Program-made: the position numbers and the translations under genes
Part shown: positions 1-6,847 of the stretch, one piece after another
Layout: the number at the start of each line of letters is the position of its first letter
Position numbering within the stretch: position 1 is the first letter of the stretch
DNA from: Synergistaceae bacterium
GTDB lineage: Bacteria > Synergistota > Synergistia > Synergistales > Aminobacteriaceae
NCBI GenBank assembly: GCA_031273365.1
Contig: JAISSA010000109.1
Span: 1-7,350 of the forward strand
Length of the DNA: 7,350 nt
Direction: 5' to 3'
The notes under the pieces: generated by a model
Database searches by the model: none
What the model was told of the DNA's origin: nothing
The model's input: only the letters and a program-made list of their open reading frames with translations

Positions 1-1734
1 GGCCTCCGCCGGCGCCAGTTTCGTCGTCGCCTTCACGGCCTCTTTACAGGCCATCGTCGCCCAGCTGCGCCACAGGAGTTCGATCGGATCGGCGTCGCCC
101 CCGTCGCGCAGCGCGGCCAGCGAGCCTCGAAGCAGCGCCTCGGGAGGCATGTCCACGTTCATGATGGAGGGAATCGCCGTCAGGCGCAGGCCTCCGTCGA
201 TTCTGTCGAGGGCAAACCCGACGCTCTTCAGCAGGTCCTCCCTTTCCTCGGCCTCCAGCTGCAGCGTGGGCGGCAGAGGTATCGGCGTCAGCAGGGACTG
301 CTCGCGCTGCCCTTCCTTCGCCGCCGCCCGGATGTGCTCGAACGCCACCCGCTCGTGCGCCGCGTGCGGATCCACGAGAGCAGCGCCGTCGGGCGTGTCA
401 AAGACAAGATACCCCGAGCCGAGCTGCCCCAGATACGTCACGTCGGGCTCGCCGGAAGAAAGCTCGATAGAAGAAATTTCAATGGAAGAAAGCTCGATGG
501 AAGAAAATTCGGTGCGGTCAGCTTCGCCTTCGCCCTGAACGAATGGGGGAACGAACTCGGGCGCTTCCCGTGCAAAGTCAGGGATCTCCATCGGTCTGAA
601 CAGCGGGCCGGTGCGGGAGGTTTGAAGCGGAGCGGAGGTCCTGGGCGTATCCCTGAAATCCCGCGACTGCGTTTTTTTCGTCTCCGGTTCCCCGCGATGT
701 TCTCGAACAGGGGCCATCGGATTTGGCGAAGGGGTCGAATTTGTCGAATTTGTCGAAAAAGTCCGCCCGTCACGGATGTAAACGGGTGCACAGCCTCCCA
801 GTCGGGCGGCCGCCTCCTTCATGACGTCGAAAACTTCGCCCGGATGGCGAAAGCGAATTTCCGTTTTGGCCGGGTGGATATTGACGTCGATCAGCGAGGG
901 ATCGACGCTGAAAAAAAGGGCCCAGCCGCCGACCAGCTCGCGCGCCGCCGCGCCCACGGCCCCTTTGATCAGGGGATCGTTTACGGAGCGGCCGTTGACG
1001 AACGACGTGACGTCGTTGCGCCCCTGCCGGGGCTGCCACCAGCACTCCAGTTCGATGTGCCCCACCGTCGCCTCAACGGTCGTGATCTCCGGCTCGGCCC
1101 CCCAGAGCTGTTCTATGGCGCGACGCCGGTCTCCGCCGCCGTCGGTCGAAAATATGGGCCGTCCGTCGTGTTCCAGCGCGAATCCAACCTCCGGCCGGCA
1201 GATCGCGTACTCGCGTAAAAGCGACGCGACGCGCCGAAGCTCCCCTGCCGCGCTCTTCAGAAACTTGCGCCGCGCCGGGAGGTTGACGAACAACTCATCG
1301 GCCTGAACGCGCGTGCCGGGGGCGCAATTTGTCTCCACGTGGCTGGATATGTGCCCCTCGTAAGCGCGAATGAGGCCTCCATCCCCGTCCGCGGTCCGGG
1401 ATCGAATCTCCACCTTCGCGACGGCGACCAGGCTGGCCAGGGCCTCTCCCCTGTAGCCCAGGGTATGAATGGCGTCGAGGTCTTCAATTCCGCCGATCTT
1501 GCTGGTCGCGTGTCGCGTCAGGGCCAGAGGCAGCTCGTCGAACGCGATGCCCGAGCCGTCGTCCTCGACGACGATGCGGACGCGCCCGCCGTCCCACAGC
1601 TTTACCCGTATGCGCCTCGCCCCGGCGTCGAGGGAGTTTTCGATCATCTCTTTGACCGCCGACGAGGGGCGCTCCACAACCTCCCCCGCCGCGATGCGCG
1701 ACCATACGCTGTCGGGCAGCAGATTAATACTCAC
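1..1734 (-). CDS. mutL: DNA mismatch repair protein MutL, endonuclease type, 3' end cut by window edge
   Basis: MutL is the GHKL ATPase that links MutS mismatch recognition to strand incision. The frame is open from a GTG at 1734 to base 1, giving 578 residues; the last part of the C-terminal domain is missing. The N-terminal ATPase domain covers about residues 1-325: IAAGEVVERP (14-23), the Bergerat E32-N33 in ENSLDAGA, DDGSGI (58-63), TRHATSK (73-79) and GYRGEAL (93-99). A low-complexity Ser/Thr/Pro/Glu-rich linker follows (about 326-432). The C-terminal domain begins near 433 and holds DPHAAHERVAFE (455-466), which matches the metal-binding endonuclease motif DQHA(X)2E(X)4E except Pro for Gln, and ACKEAVKA (562-569), a second endonuclease-type motif. 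QSLLTP (479-484) fits a sliding-clamp binding motif. The GTG start gives MSINLLPDSVWSRIAAGEVV, matching the family N-terminus, and overlaps the end of mutS, which implies translational coupling. Identity is essentially certain; nicking activity is inferred. Confidence 0.96.
   Translation of the reverse strand, partial: MSINLLPDSVWSRIAAGEVVERPSSAVKEMIENSLDAGARRIRVKLWDGGRVRIVVEDDGSGIAFDELPLALTRHATSKIGGIEDLDAIHTLGYRGEALASLVAVAKVEIRSRTADGDGGLIRAYEGHISSHVETNCAPGTRVQADELFVNLPARRKFLKSAAGELRRVASLLREYAICRPEVGFALEHDGRPIFSTDGGGDRRRAIEQLWGAEPEITTVEATVGHIELECWWQPRQGRNDVTSFVNGRSVNDPLIKGAVGAAARELVGGWALFFSVDPSLIDVNIHPAKTEIRFRHPGEVFDVMKEAAARLGGCAPVYIRDGRTFSTNSTNSTPSPNPMAPVREHRGEPETKKTQSRDFRDTPRTSAPLQTSRTGPLFRPMEIPDFAREAPEFVPPFVQGEGEADRTEFSSIELSSIEISSIELSSGEPDVTYLGQLGSGYLVFDTPDGAALVDPHAAHERVAFEHIRAAAKEGQREQSLLTPIPLPPTLQLEAEEREDLLKSVGFALDRIDGGLRLTAIPSIMNVDMPPEALLRGSLAALRDGGDADPIELLWRSWATMACKEAVKATTKLAPAEA
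454..504 (-). repeat. 15-bp tandem repeat in the MutL linker (SSIEL/SSIEI units)
   Basis: Three and a half near-identical 15-base units encode SSIEL, SSIEI, SSIEL and SS at MutL residues 411-427. The copies differ at only a few bases, which points to recent slippage expansion inside the disordered linker between the ATPase and endonuclease domains. The frame is preserved because the unit is a multiple of three. Confidence 0.75.
730..756 (-). repeat. 9-bp microrepeat in the MutL linker (STN units)
   Basis: A nine-base unit encoding Ser-Thr-Asn occurs twice exactly and then degenerates into Ser-Thr-Pro, at MutL residues 327-335. It marks the start of the low-complexity linker directly after the ATPase domain. 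Confidence 0.65.
1724..1734 (-). promoter_or_regulatory. mutS/mutL overlap, GTG start of mutL
   Basis: The mutL GTG at 1734-1732 lies inside the last codons of mutS, whose TAA stop is at 1726-1724, an 11-base overlap in a different frame. A weak purine-rich AGGCGGA sits just upstream inside mutS. This arrangement normally means that ribosomes finishing mutS reinitiate on mutL. No in-frame ATG near this point would keep the conserved N-terminal MutL residues, so the GTG is well supported. Confidence 0.8.
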
Positions 1735-4324
1735 GACTCCGCCTCGCCTTCAGGCTTTTTCCCTTCAACCTGGAAAGCGTCTCCATCGCTCTCGCCGGCG
1801 TCAGGCTATTGAGGTCCATCTCCGCCAGTTCCTCGATCACCGCGTCCGCCTCGGGAGAAAAAAGCGTCAGTTGCTCGCGCAGGTGGTTCAGTGGCAGGGG
1901 ATCGGGAATCGAGGAACGCTCAAAGCCCTCCTTCTCGAAAAGTTCCAGCAGCTCGAACGCGCGGCGCAGCACGCTCTTCGGGAGCCCCGCCAGGCGTGCG
2001 ACCTCGATGCCGTAGGAGCGGTCCGCCGGACGGCGCACCACCTGATGCAGGAACAGAATGCCGTCGCTGCCCTCGGCAACCGCCATGCTGAAGTTTTTGA
2101 CGCCCTCCAGCCGTTCTTCGAGACACGTCAGCTCGTGGTAGTGCGTGGCAAAAAGCACTCTGGGCGTGACTCCGCAGTCGTGATGCAGGTGCTCGAGCAC
2201 CGCCCAGGCGATGCTCATTCCGTCCCAGGTCGACGTTCCGCGCCCCACCTCGTCCAGAATCACGAGGCTGCGGTCGGTGACGTTGTGCAGGATGGCGGCC
2301 GTCTCCAGCATCTCGACCATGAAGGTGCTGTTGCCGCGCACAAGGTCGTCCCGTGCTCCAATGCGCGTGAATACGCGGTCGACGAGGCCCAGCGAGGCGC
2401 TCTCCGCGGGGATCCAGGATCCGGCCTGCGCCATGATGGATAACAGGGCCGCCATGCGCAGCCATGTGGACTTGCCCGCCATATTTGGCCCCGTCAGAAT
2501 GATGATGCGCGCGCCCTCCCCGTCCAGCGTCACGTCGTTCGGGACAAAGGAAGAATCGGCAGGCGTCGTCTCCAGCACCGGATGACGTCCGCCACGAATG
2601 GACGTGGTCCGCGAGGCGTTCACCCCGGGTCTTGCATAGGCCCGCTCCTGCGCCACGCGCGCCAGCGACGCCACGCAGTCCAGCAGGCCAAGGAGGCGTC
2701 CCAGCATCTGCAAATCCAGTCCCCGGGCGATCACGCGCTCCAGAATTTCGTGGTACAGCTCCCCCTCGATGCGGGCGATTTCTCCTTCGCTGCGGCTCAT
2801 TTTGTCCTGAAATTCGCGGAGCTCGGGCGTCGCGAAACGCTCGGCGTTCGCCAGCGTCTGCCGACGCTCGTAGTGCGGCGGAACCGTGTCGAGGCCCGTT
2901 CGCCCGATCTCCAGATAATAGCCGAACACCCTGTTATATCCCGTCTTCAGGCGCGAATTACCCGTCGCGGCCCGTTCCGTTTCAAGGTACTCCGCCAGCC
3001 ATGCCTCTCCGTTTTCGCTGACCGTCCGCCACGAGTCCAGCTCTTCGCTGAAGGACGAACGCACGACCCTGCCCGCGCCGAGCGCCCGGGGCAGGTCCTC
3101 TTCGAGTGCGCTGTCCAGATACGCGGAAAGATCCGAGAGGTTGGGAAACGCGCGCGCCACCTCGCCCAGCGGTTCACCGAAGGAAATCGCGAGAAGGCTC
3201 GGCAACGCCCGCAGAGTGTCGCGGATCGACGCGAGGTCGCGCGGAGTCCCCGCACCCAGCGCAAGGCGGGAGAGGGCGCGTTCGACGTCCCGCGTCGCGG
3301 ACAGCGCGTCCTGCAGGTTGGAGAGCGTAACGACATCCGCGACGAGGCAGCCAATGTAATCCTGTCGCTTCCCGATGGCGGCGAGGTCGAGCAGCGGACG
3401 CAGAATCCAGTCGCGCAGCGTGCGGCGTCCCATCGGCGTGCGACAGCGGTTCAGGCAGGAAAACAGGGAATTGTCCGCGCCCGCCGTCGAATCCGGCGTC
3501 AGGTCGAGGTTATGCTGCGTCGCCTCGTCCAGGTACATGCAGCCGTCAACTTTCAGGGGCGTAATGCGCAACACGTGCCGAACCGCGCCAAACTGCGTCG
3601 ACGAGAGGTAATCCAGCACCGCCCATGCCGGACCGACGCAGGGGTCATCCTCCGCGATCCCCCATCCTTCGAGGCGCGTGGACGACAACGCCGCCTTCAG
3701 GCGACTTGCAGCCGCCGATATCTTGAAAAGCTCGCCGGATCGGGGCAGAAGGGCAAAGGAACGCACGACGGAAGGAAAAGTTTCCGGTTTTACGCTGGAA
3801 GGATAAAGCACCTCGCCGGGGGCGAAGGCCGTAAGCAGGGCGACGGCCTCGTCGGAGGAAAGGGTGCCCGCCTCGAGACGTCCCGTCTCCGTGGAAAGAA
3901 GAGCCACCGCGAGGCGGCCGTTCCTCGCCGGGGAGACGGCCGCCAGATGACCCGTGTTTTCGCTTTCCTCCGGCACGTAGGTGCCGGGCGTGATCACGCG
4001 AACGACGCGACGCTCGACGAGGGTCCGTCCGTTCGATTCGCCGACCTGGTCGCATATCGCCACGCGACGCCCGGCTCGGATCAGGCGTCCCAGGTACATG
4101 TTCAGAGCGTGATGCGGCACCCCCGCCATGGGGATATTTTCCTGCCGGCTGGTCAGCGCGATGTCCAAAATAGCCGCCGCCTCCCGGGCATCTTCGAAAA
4201 AGAACTCGTAAAAGTCGCCCATGCGAAACAGCAGAAGCGCGTCAGGGTATTCCGACTTCCATTTTTTATACTGTGCGAGCCAGGGAGTCATCCTGACTTC
4301 TTCGGGCTTCGTCAAATCGGGCAT
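1724..4324 (-). CDS. mutS: DNA mismatch repair protein MutS
   Basis: MutS is the mismatch-sensing ATPase that binds mispaired DNA as a dimer and recruits MutL. Residue numbers count from an in-frame TTG at 4330, which gives 868 residues, the usual MutS length. The mismatch-reading Phe-X-Glu lies in MGDFYEFF (F40, E42). Connector, lever and clamp domains follow, with RTPMGRRTLRDWILRPL (297-313) and NRVFGYYLEI (466-475) typical of the family. The ATPase has Walker A GPNMAGKS (614-621), the signature region NSTFMVEM (667-674), Walker B VILDEVGRGTS (690-700) and the switch histidine in ATHYHEL (H730). The helix-turn-helix dimer region SYGIEVARLAGLP (772-784) comes next. QLTLF (820-824) in the tail is a textbook clamp-binding motif. 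I use the ATG at 4324; the TTG at 4330 is an alternative with better spacing to a GGGAAG. It lies 59 bases after the mmdC stop with no terminator between. All key residues are intact. Confidence 0.97.
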   Translation of the reverse strand: MPDLTKPEEVRMTPWLAQYKKWKSEYPDALLLFRMGDFYEFFFEDAREAAAILDIALTSRQENIPMAGVPHHALNMYLGRLIRAGRRVAICDQVGESNGRTLVERRVVRVITPGTYVPEESENTGHLAAVSPARNGRLAVALLSTETGRLEAGTLSSDEAVALLTAFAPGEVLYPSSVKPETFPSVVRSFALLPRSGELFKISAAASRLKAALSSTRLEGWGIAEDDPCVGPAWAVLDYLSSTQFGAVRHVLRITPLKVDGCMYLDEATQHNLDLTPDSTAGADNSLFSCLNRCRTPMGRRTLRDWILRPLLDLAAIGKRQDYIGCLVADVVTLSNLQDALSATRDVERALSRLALGAGTPRDLASIRDTLRALPSLLAISFGEPLGEVARAFPNLSDLSAYLDSALEEDLPRALGAGRVVRSSFSEELDSWRTVSENGEAWLAEYLETERAATGNSRLKTGYNRVFGYYLEIGRTGLDTVPPHYERRQTLANAERFATPELREFQDKMSRSEGEIARIEGELYHEILERVIARGLDLQMLGRLLGLLDCVASLARVAQERAYARPGVNASRTTSIRGGRHPVLETTPADSSFVPNDVTLDGEGARIIILTGPNMAGKSTWLRMAALLSIMAQAGSWIPAESASLGLVDRVFTRIGARDDLVRGNSTFMVEMLETAAILHNVTDRSLVILDEVGRGTSTWDGMSIAWAVLEHLHHDCGVTPRVLFATHYHELTCLEERLEGVKNFSMAVAEGSDGILFLHQVVRRPADRSYGIEVARLAGLPKSVLRRAFELLELFEKEGFERSSIPDPLPLNHLREQLTLFSPEADAVIEELAEMDLNSLTPARAMETLSRLKGKSLKARRSREY

Positions 4325-4383
4325 CGCCAAATTTGTTCGCTTCCCATCGACGCGTCGGCGATACGTCAGGGCAGGATTCGGGG
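4325..4383 (-). other. mmdC-mutS intergenic gap with short palindrome, no terminator
   Basis: The 59 bases between the mmdC stop and the mutS ATG contain no stem followed by a T-run, so read-through from the decarboxylase genes into mutS is plausible. A perfect 10-base palindrome, CGACGCGTCG, lies at 4348-4357. A GGGAAG at about 4340-4345 is the likely ribosome binding site; its distance favours the TTG at 4330 over the ATG at 4324. Confidence 0.5.
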
Positions 4384-4779
4384 TCAGGAGATAACGATCA
4401 GGACGTCTCCGGTGTTGACCGATTCTCCTCCCCGTACGCGCACCTCCGAAACGGTTCCGCCGGAAGAGGCGAAGATTTCGTTTTCCATTTTCATGGCCTC
4501 GAGCAGAAGCACGAGGTCGCCGCTTTTGACCTGCGAGCCGACCGCAACCTTCACGTCCAGAATTTTGCCCGGCATCGGGGCCGTGACGGTAGTGCTCCCG
4601 GTGGACACAGGCGCGGGCGCAGCAGGCGCCGCAGGCGCAGACACGACAGGAGCCGGAGCCGCGGCAGGCGCCATAACCGCGGGTGCGGGCGCTGTCACAG
4701 GAGTCGGCGTTGCAGCCGTCAGTTCTTCCACTTCCACGATATAGGGCGTCCCATCCACGGTCACTCTGTATTTGCTCAT
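4384..4779 (-). CDS. mmdC: Biotin carboxyl carrier subunit of acyl-CoA decarboxylase (MmdC-like)
   Basis: This 131-residue protein carries the biotin that accepts CO2 from the MmdA carboxyltransferase and passes it to the membrane decarboxylase subunit. The N-terminus (1-20, MSKYRVTVDGTPYIVEVEEL) is the short strand segment typical of this family. An Ala/Pro-rich flexible linker covers about 21-65. The biotinyl domain covers 66-131, with APMPGKI (67-73) and the biotinylation site EAMKMEN, the modified lysine being K97. The ATG at 4779 is preceded by AAAGGGG at 4790-4796 with 10 bases of spacing. The open frame extends upstream to 4899, but that part overlaps the mmdD end and looks non-coding. 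The gene follows the mmdD-like gene by 73 bases and precedes mutS. It could equally be labelled a glutaconyl-CoA or oxaloacetate decarboxylase biotin subunit; the MmdA neighbour favours an acyl-CoA substrate. Confidence 0.93.
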   Translation of the reverse strand: MSKYRVTVDGTPYIVEVEELTAATPTPVTAPAPAVMAPAAAPAPVVSAPAAPAAPAPVSTGSTTVTAPMPGKILDVKVAVGSQVKSGDLVLLLEAMKMENEIFASSGGTVSEVRVRGGESVNTGDVLIVIS

Positions 4780-4852
4780 TTTAAAATTTCCCCTTTCGGT
4801 TATTTTCGTATTTTGCGTTTCTTGCGTTTCTGAGGAATTAATTCCGAGGCAT
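4780..4852 (-). other. mmdD-mmdC intergenic gap with tandem repeat and palindrome
   Basis: This AT-rich 73-base gap contrasts with its GC-rich flanks. It holds a perfect 12-base palindrome GGAATTAATTCC at 4834-4845 and an exact tandem 9-base repeat (TGCGTTTCT twice on the plus strand, 4814-4831), followed by the mmdC ribosome binding site at 4790-4796. The palindrome has no T-run directly after it, so I do not call it a terminator. Confidence 0.55.
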
Positions 4853-5266
4853 TTAATGTTTCCAGCCGCGCACGAGGCGGCTTCCGACGCGCTCCACAAT
4901 GCCCGAGGTTCTCCAGTTCGAGGCGACGGCGACGTTTGCCCGCAGCGAGGCAGGCGCGATGCTCAGGATTCTCCCCCGTCCCTGAGTGGCGGCCAGTATC
5001 GCCGCGGTGATCACCGCCGTCACGCGCCCCTTATCCGAAGGAGCGGCAGCAGCGGACACAGGGGCGGCAGTCGCGGGCGCGGGGGACACGGGCACAGGTG
5101 TGCCCTGGTCTTTTTTATCGCTCCTGCCGTCCTCGACTCCGGAGAAAAACTTGATCGCGTAGATTACGGCCGTCAGGCCCGCAAGTACGATAAACACGAT
5201 CGTGAACGCGATCATACTCACGATCAGCGCTCCTCCGACTCCCTCAAGCTGACTCAGGTTCCCCAT
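4853..5266 (-). CDS. mmdD: OadG/MmdD-family small membrane subunit of sodium-pumping decarboxylase
   Basis: This 137-residue protein is the small delta/gamma-type subunit that anchors and stabilises the cytoplasmic carboxyltransferase on the membrane decarboxylase. One hydrophobic helix spans about residues 11-39 (GGALIVSMIAFTIVFIVLAG and following). After a short charged stretch (44-53) comes an Ala/Pro-rich linker (about 55-77), then DKGRVTAVITAAILAATQ (78-95) with RILSI (99-103), which matches the C-terminal segment of OadG-family proteins, and a basic tail ending RLVRGWKH. The ATG at 5266 has a perfect AGGAGG at 5276-5281, nine bases upstream. It starts 21 bases after the mmdA stop, so the two are clearly one transcription unit. 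The family is poorly conserved in sequence, so assignment rests on topology, the ITAAI segment and neighbours. OadG and MmdD cannot be told apart here. Confidence 0.85.
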   Translation of the reverse strand: MGNLSQLEGVGGALIVSMIAFTIVFIVLAGLTAVIYAIKFFSGVEDGRSDKKDQGTPVPVSPAPATAAPVSAAAAPSDKGRVTAVITAAILAATQGRGRILSIAPASLRANVAVASNWRTSGIVERVGSRLVRGWKH

Positions 5267-5275
5267 GGTTCTCTT

Positions 5276-5281
5276 CCTCCT
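5276..5281 (-). promoter_or_regulatory. Ribosome binding site of the mmdD-like gene
   Basis: A consensus AGGAGG (CCTCCT on the plus strand) lies nine bases before the ATG at 5266 and inside the 21-base gap after mmdA. It is the strongest Shine-Dalgarno in the window and fixes the start of the small membrane subunit. Confidence 0.8.
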
Positions 5282-5287
5282 CCGATG

Positions 5288-6847
5288 CTAATGCGGAATT
5301 ACTCCGTGTTTTTTGCCCGGACGCCCCACGCGTTTGCTTTCCATGCCGCACAGGGCCAGCCAGAGCTCTTTCCTCGTCTCTTCGGGAAGAATCACACGAT
5401 CGACCAGGCCCCGCTCCGCGGCCACGTAAGGCGTCGCAAAGGCGTCACGGTACTCGTCGATTTTTTCGAGGCGCGTAGCCGTGGGATCCGAAGAAGCGTC
5501 GATCTCCTTTTTGAACACGATGTTGGCCGCGCCCTCCGCGCCCATCACCGCGATCTCAGACTGCGGCCAGGCCAGCACCAGATCCGCTCCGAGAGCTTTG
5601 CTGCTCATGGCGAGGTACGCTCCCCCGTAGGCCTTCCTCAAAATGACGGTCACAAGCGGAACGGTGGCCTCGCTGTACGCGTAAAGAAGCTTCGCGCCAT
5701 GGCGGATAATTCCGTTGTGTTCCTGCGTAACGCCCGGGAGATAGCCGGGGACGTCCACAAACGTGACGATGGGCAAATTGAAGGCGTCACAGTGCCGAAT
5801 GAAGCGGCTCGCCTTATCCGACGCGTCAATGTCGAGGCAACCCGCCATAATTTTTGCCTGATTGGCGATGATGCCGATGGATCGTCCTCCGACCCTGCCG
5901 TAGCCCGTGATGATATTCTGAGCCCAGTCCGGCTGGACCTCGGTGAACTCTCCGTCGTCCAAAACGAGCGCGAGGACGCTCTTAACGTCGTAACCTTTGT
6001 TGGGATTGGTGGGGACGATGTCGCGCAGAGCCAGGTCCATGCGGTCCACGCTGTCCTTCGTTTCCTTCAGAGGCGCGTCGTCCAGGTTGTTCGAGGGCAG
6101 ATAGGAAAGCACCTTACGAATCTGATCGAAGCACTCCTCCTCCGACTTCGCGATAAAGTGGGCGTTGCCGCTCTTCGTGTTGTGGGTTTTCGCTCCGCCC
6201 AGTTCTTCGCTGGTGACGTCTTCTCCCGTTACCGCTCTGATGACCGCGGGGCCGGTGATATGCATAATGCCCGTCCCGTTCACCATGAACACAAAGTCGG
6301 TCAGCGCGGGGCTGTACACGGCGCCGCCCGCGGTCGGGCCCATGATGACCGACATCTGCGGAATGACCCCGCTGGAAATGGTGTTGCGGAAAAAGATTTT
6401 TCCGTAGCCGTTCAGAGAATCCACAGCCTCCTGAATCCGGGCTCCACCCGAGTCGTTGATGCCGATAACCGGGCAGCCCATCTCCAGGGCCATATCCATG
6501 GTCTTGCAGATCTTGTCGGCGTGTTTTTCGCCCAGCGAGCCGCCAAGAACCGTGAAATCCTGACTGAAAACAAAAACCTTGCGTCCGTCGATCGTGCCCC
6601 ATCCGGTCACGACACCGTCTCCAAGGGGTTTTGTCTTATCGAGGCCAAAATTCGTGCACCTGTGGGTCACGAATTCGTCAACCTCCACAAACGAGCCCGG
6701 ATCCAGAAGTCTGGCAATACGCTCTCTGGCTGTCCCTTTGCCTTTTTCCTTCTGTTTGGCGACAGCTTTTGCTCCGCCTCCCTCAGACGCGGAAAGGCGT
6801 TTTCCTTTCAATTCTTCACAAAGCTCTTCCATACTCCGAATCTTCAT
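5288..6847 (-). CDS. mmdA: Methylmalonyl-CoA decarboxylase alpha subunit / acyl-CoA carboxyltransferase
   Basis: This 519-residue protein is a biotin-dependent carboxyltransferase of the MmdA/PccB family. It moves the carboxyl group between an acyl-CoA, probably methylmalonyl-CoA, and biotin on the carrier subunit. The N-terminal crotonase-like half has KGKGTARERI (35-44), FSQDFTVLGGSLGEKHADKI (94-113), SGGARIQE (133-140) and GPTAGGAVYSPAL (170-182). The C-terminal half has DVPGYLPGVTQEHNGIIRHG (365-384), RKAYGGAY (404-411) and MGAEGAANIVF (435-445). GG174-175 and GG408-409 lie in the expected oxyanion-hole loops. Length is typical. I chose the ATG at 6847 (MKIRSMEEL), which has GGAG just upstream; an ATG at 6832 is possible, and the upstream extension to 6892 is Arg/Phe-rich and unlike the family. 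It leads a cluster with mmdD- and mmdC-like genes. PccB or glutaconyl-CoA decarboxylase alpha are alternatives, but the OadG-type neighbour favours a decarboxylase. Confidence 0.94.
   Translation of the reverse strand: MKIRSMEELCEELKGKRLSASEGGGAKAVAKQKEKGKGTARERIARLLDPGSFVEVDEFVTHRCTNFGLDKTKPLGDGVVTGWGTIDGRKVFVFSQDFTVLGGSLGEKHADKICKTMDMALEMGCPVIGINDSGGARIQEAVDSLNGYGKIFFRNTISSGVIPQMSVIMGPTAGGAVYSPALTDFVFMVNGTGIMHITGPAVIRAVTGEDVTSEELGGAKTHNTKSGNAHFIAKSEEECFDQIRKVLSYLPSNNLDDAPLKETKDSVDRMDLALRDIVPTNPNKGYDVKSVLALVLDDGEFTEVQPDWAQNIITGYGRVGGRSIGIIANQAKIMAGCLDIDASDKASRFIRHCDAFNLPIVTFVDVPGYLPGVTQEHNGIIRHGAKLLYAYSEATVPLVTVILRKAYGGAYLAMSSKALGADLVLAWPQSEIAVMGAEGAANIVFKKEIDASSDPTATRLEKIDEYRDAFATPYVAAERGLVDRVILPEETRKELWLALCGMESKRVGRPGKKHGVIPH

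Noticed and set aside
334..1218. Plus-strand open frames opposite mutL
   Set aside because: The minus strand encodes continuous, motif-rich MutL through this region; the plus frames are compositional shadows.
2582..4744. Long plus-strand open frame (720 codons) opposite mutS and mmdC
   Set aside because: It is antisense to two certain genes, is Arg/His/Gly-rich with no recognisable domain, and arises from the high GC of the minus-strand codons.
4780..4899. N-terminal extension of mmdC into the end of the mmdD-like gene
   Set aside because: The family starts at MSKYRV, which has its own ribosome binding site; the extension is encoded by the AT-rich repeat gap and an overlapping frame.
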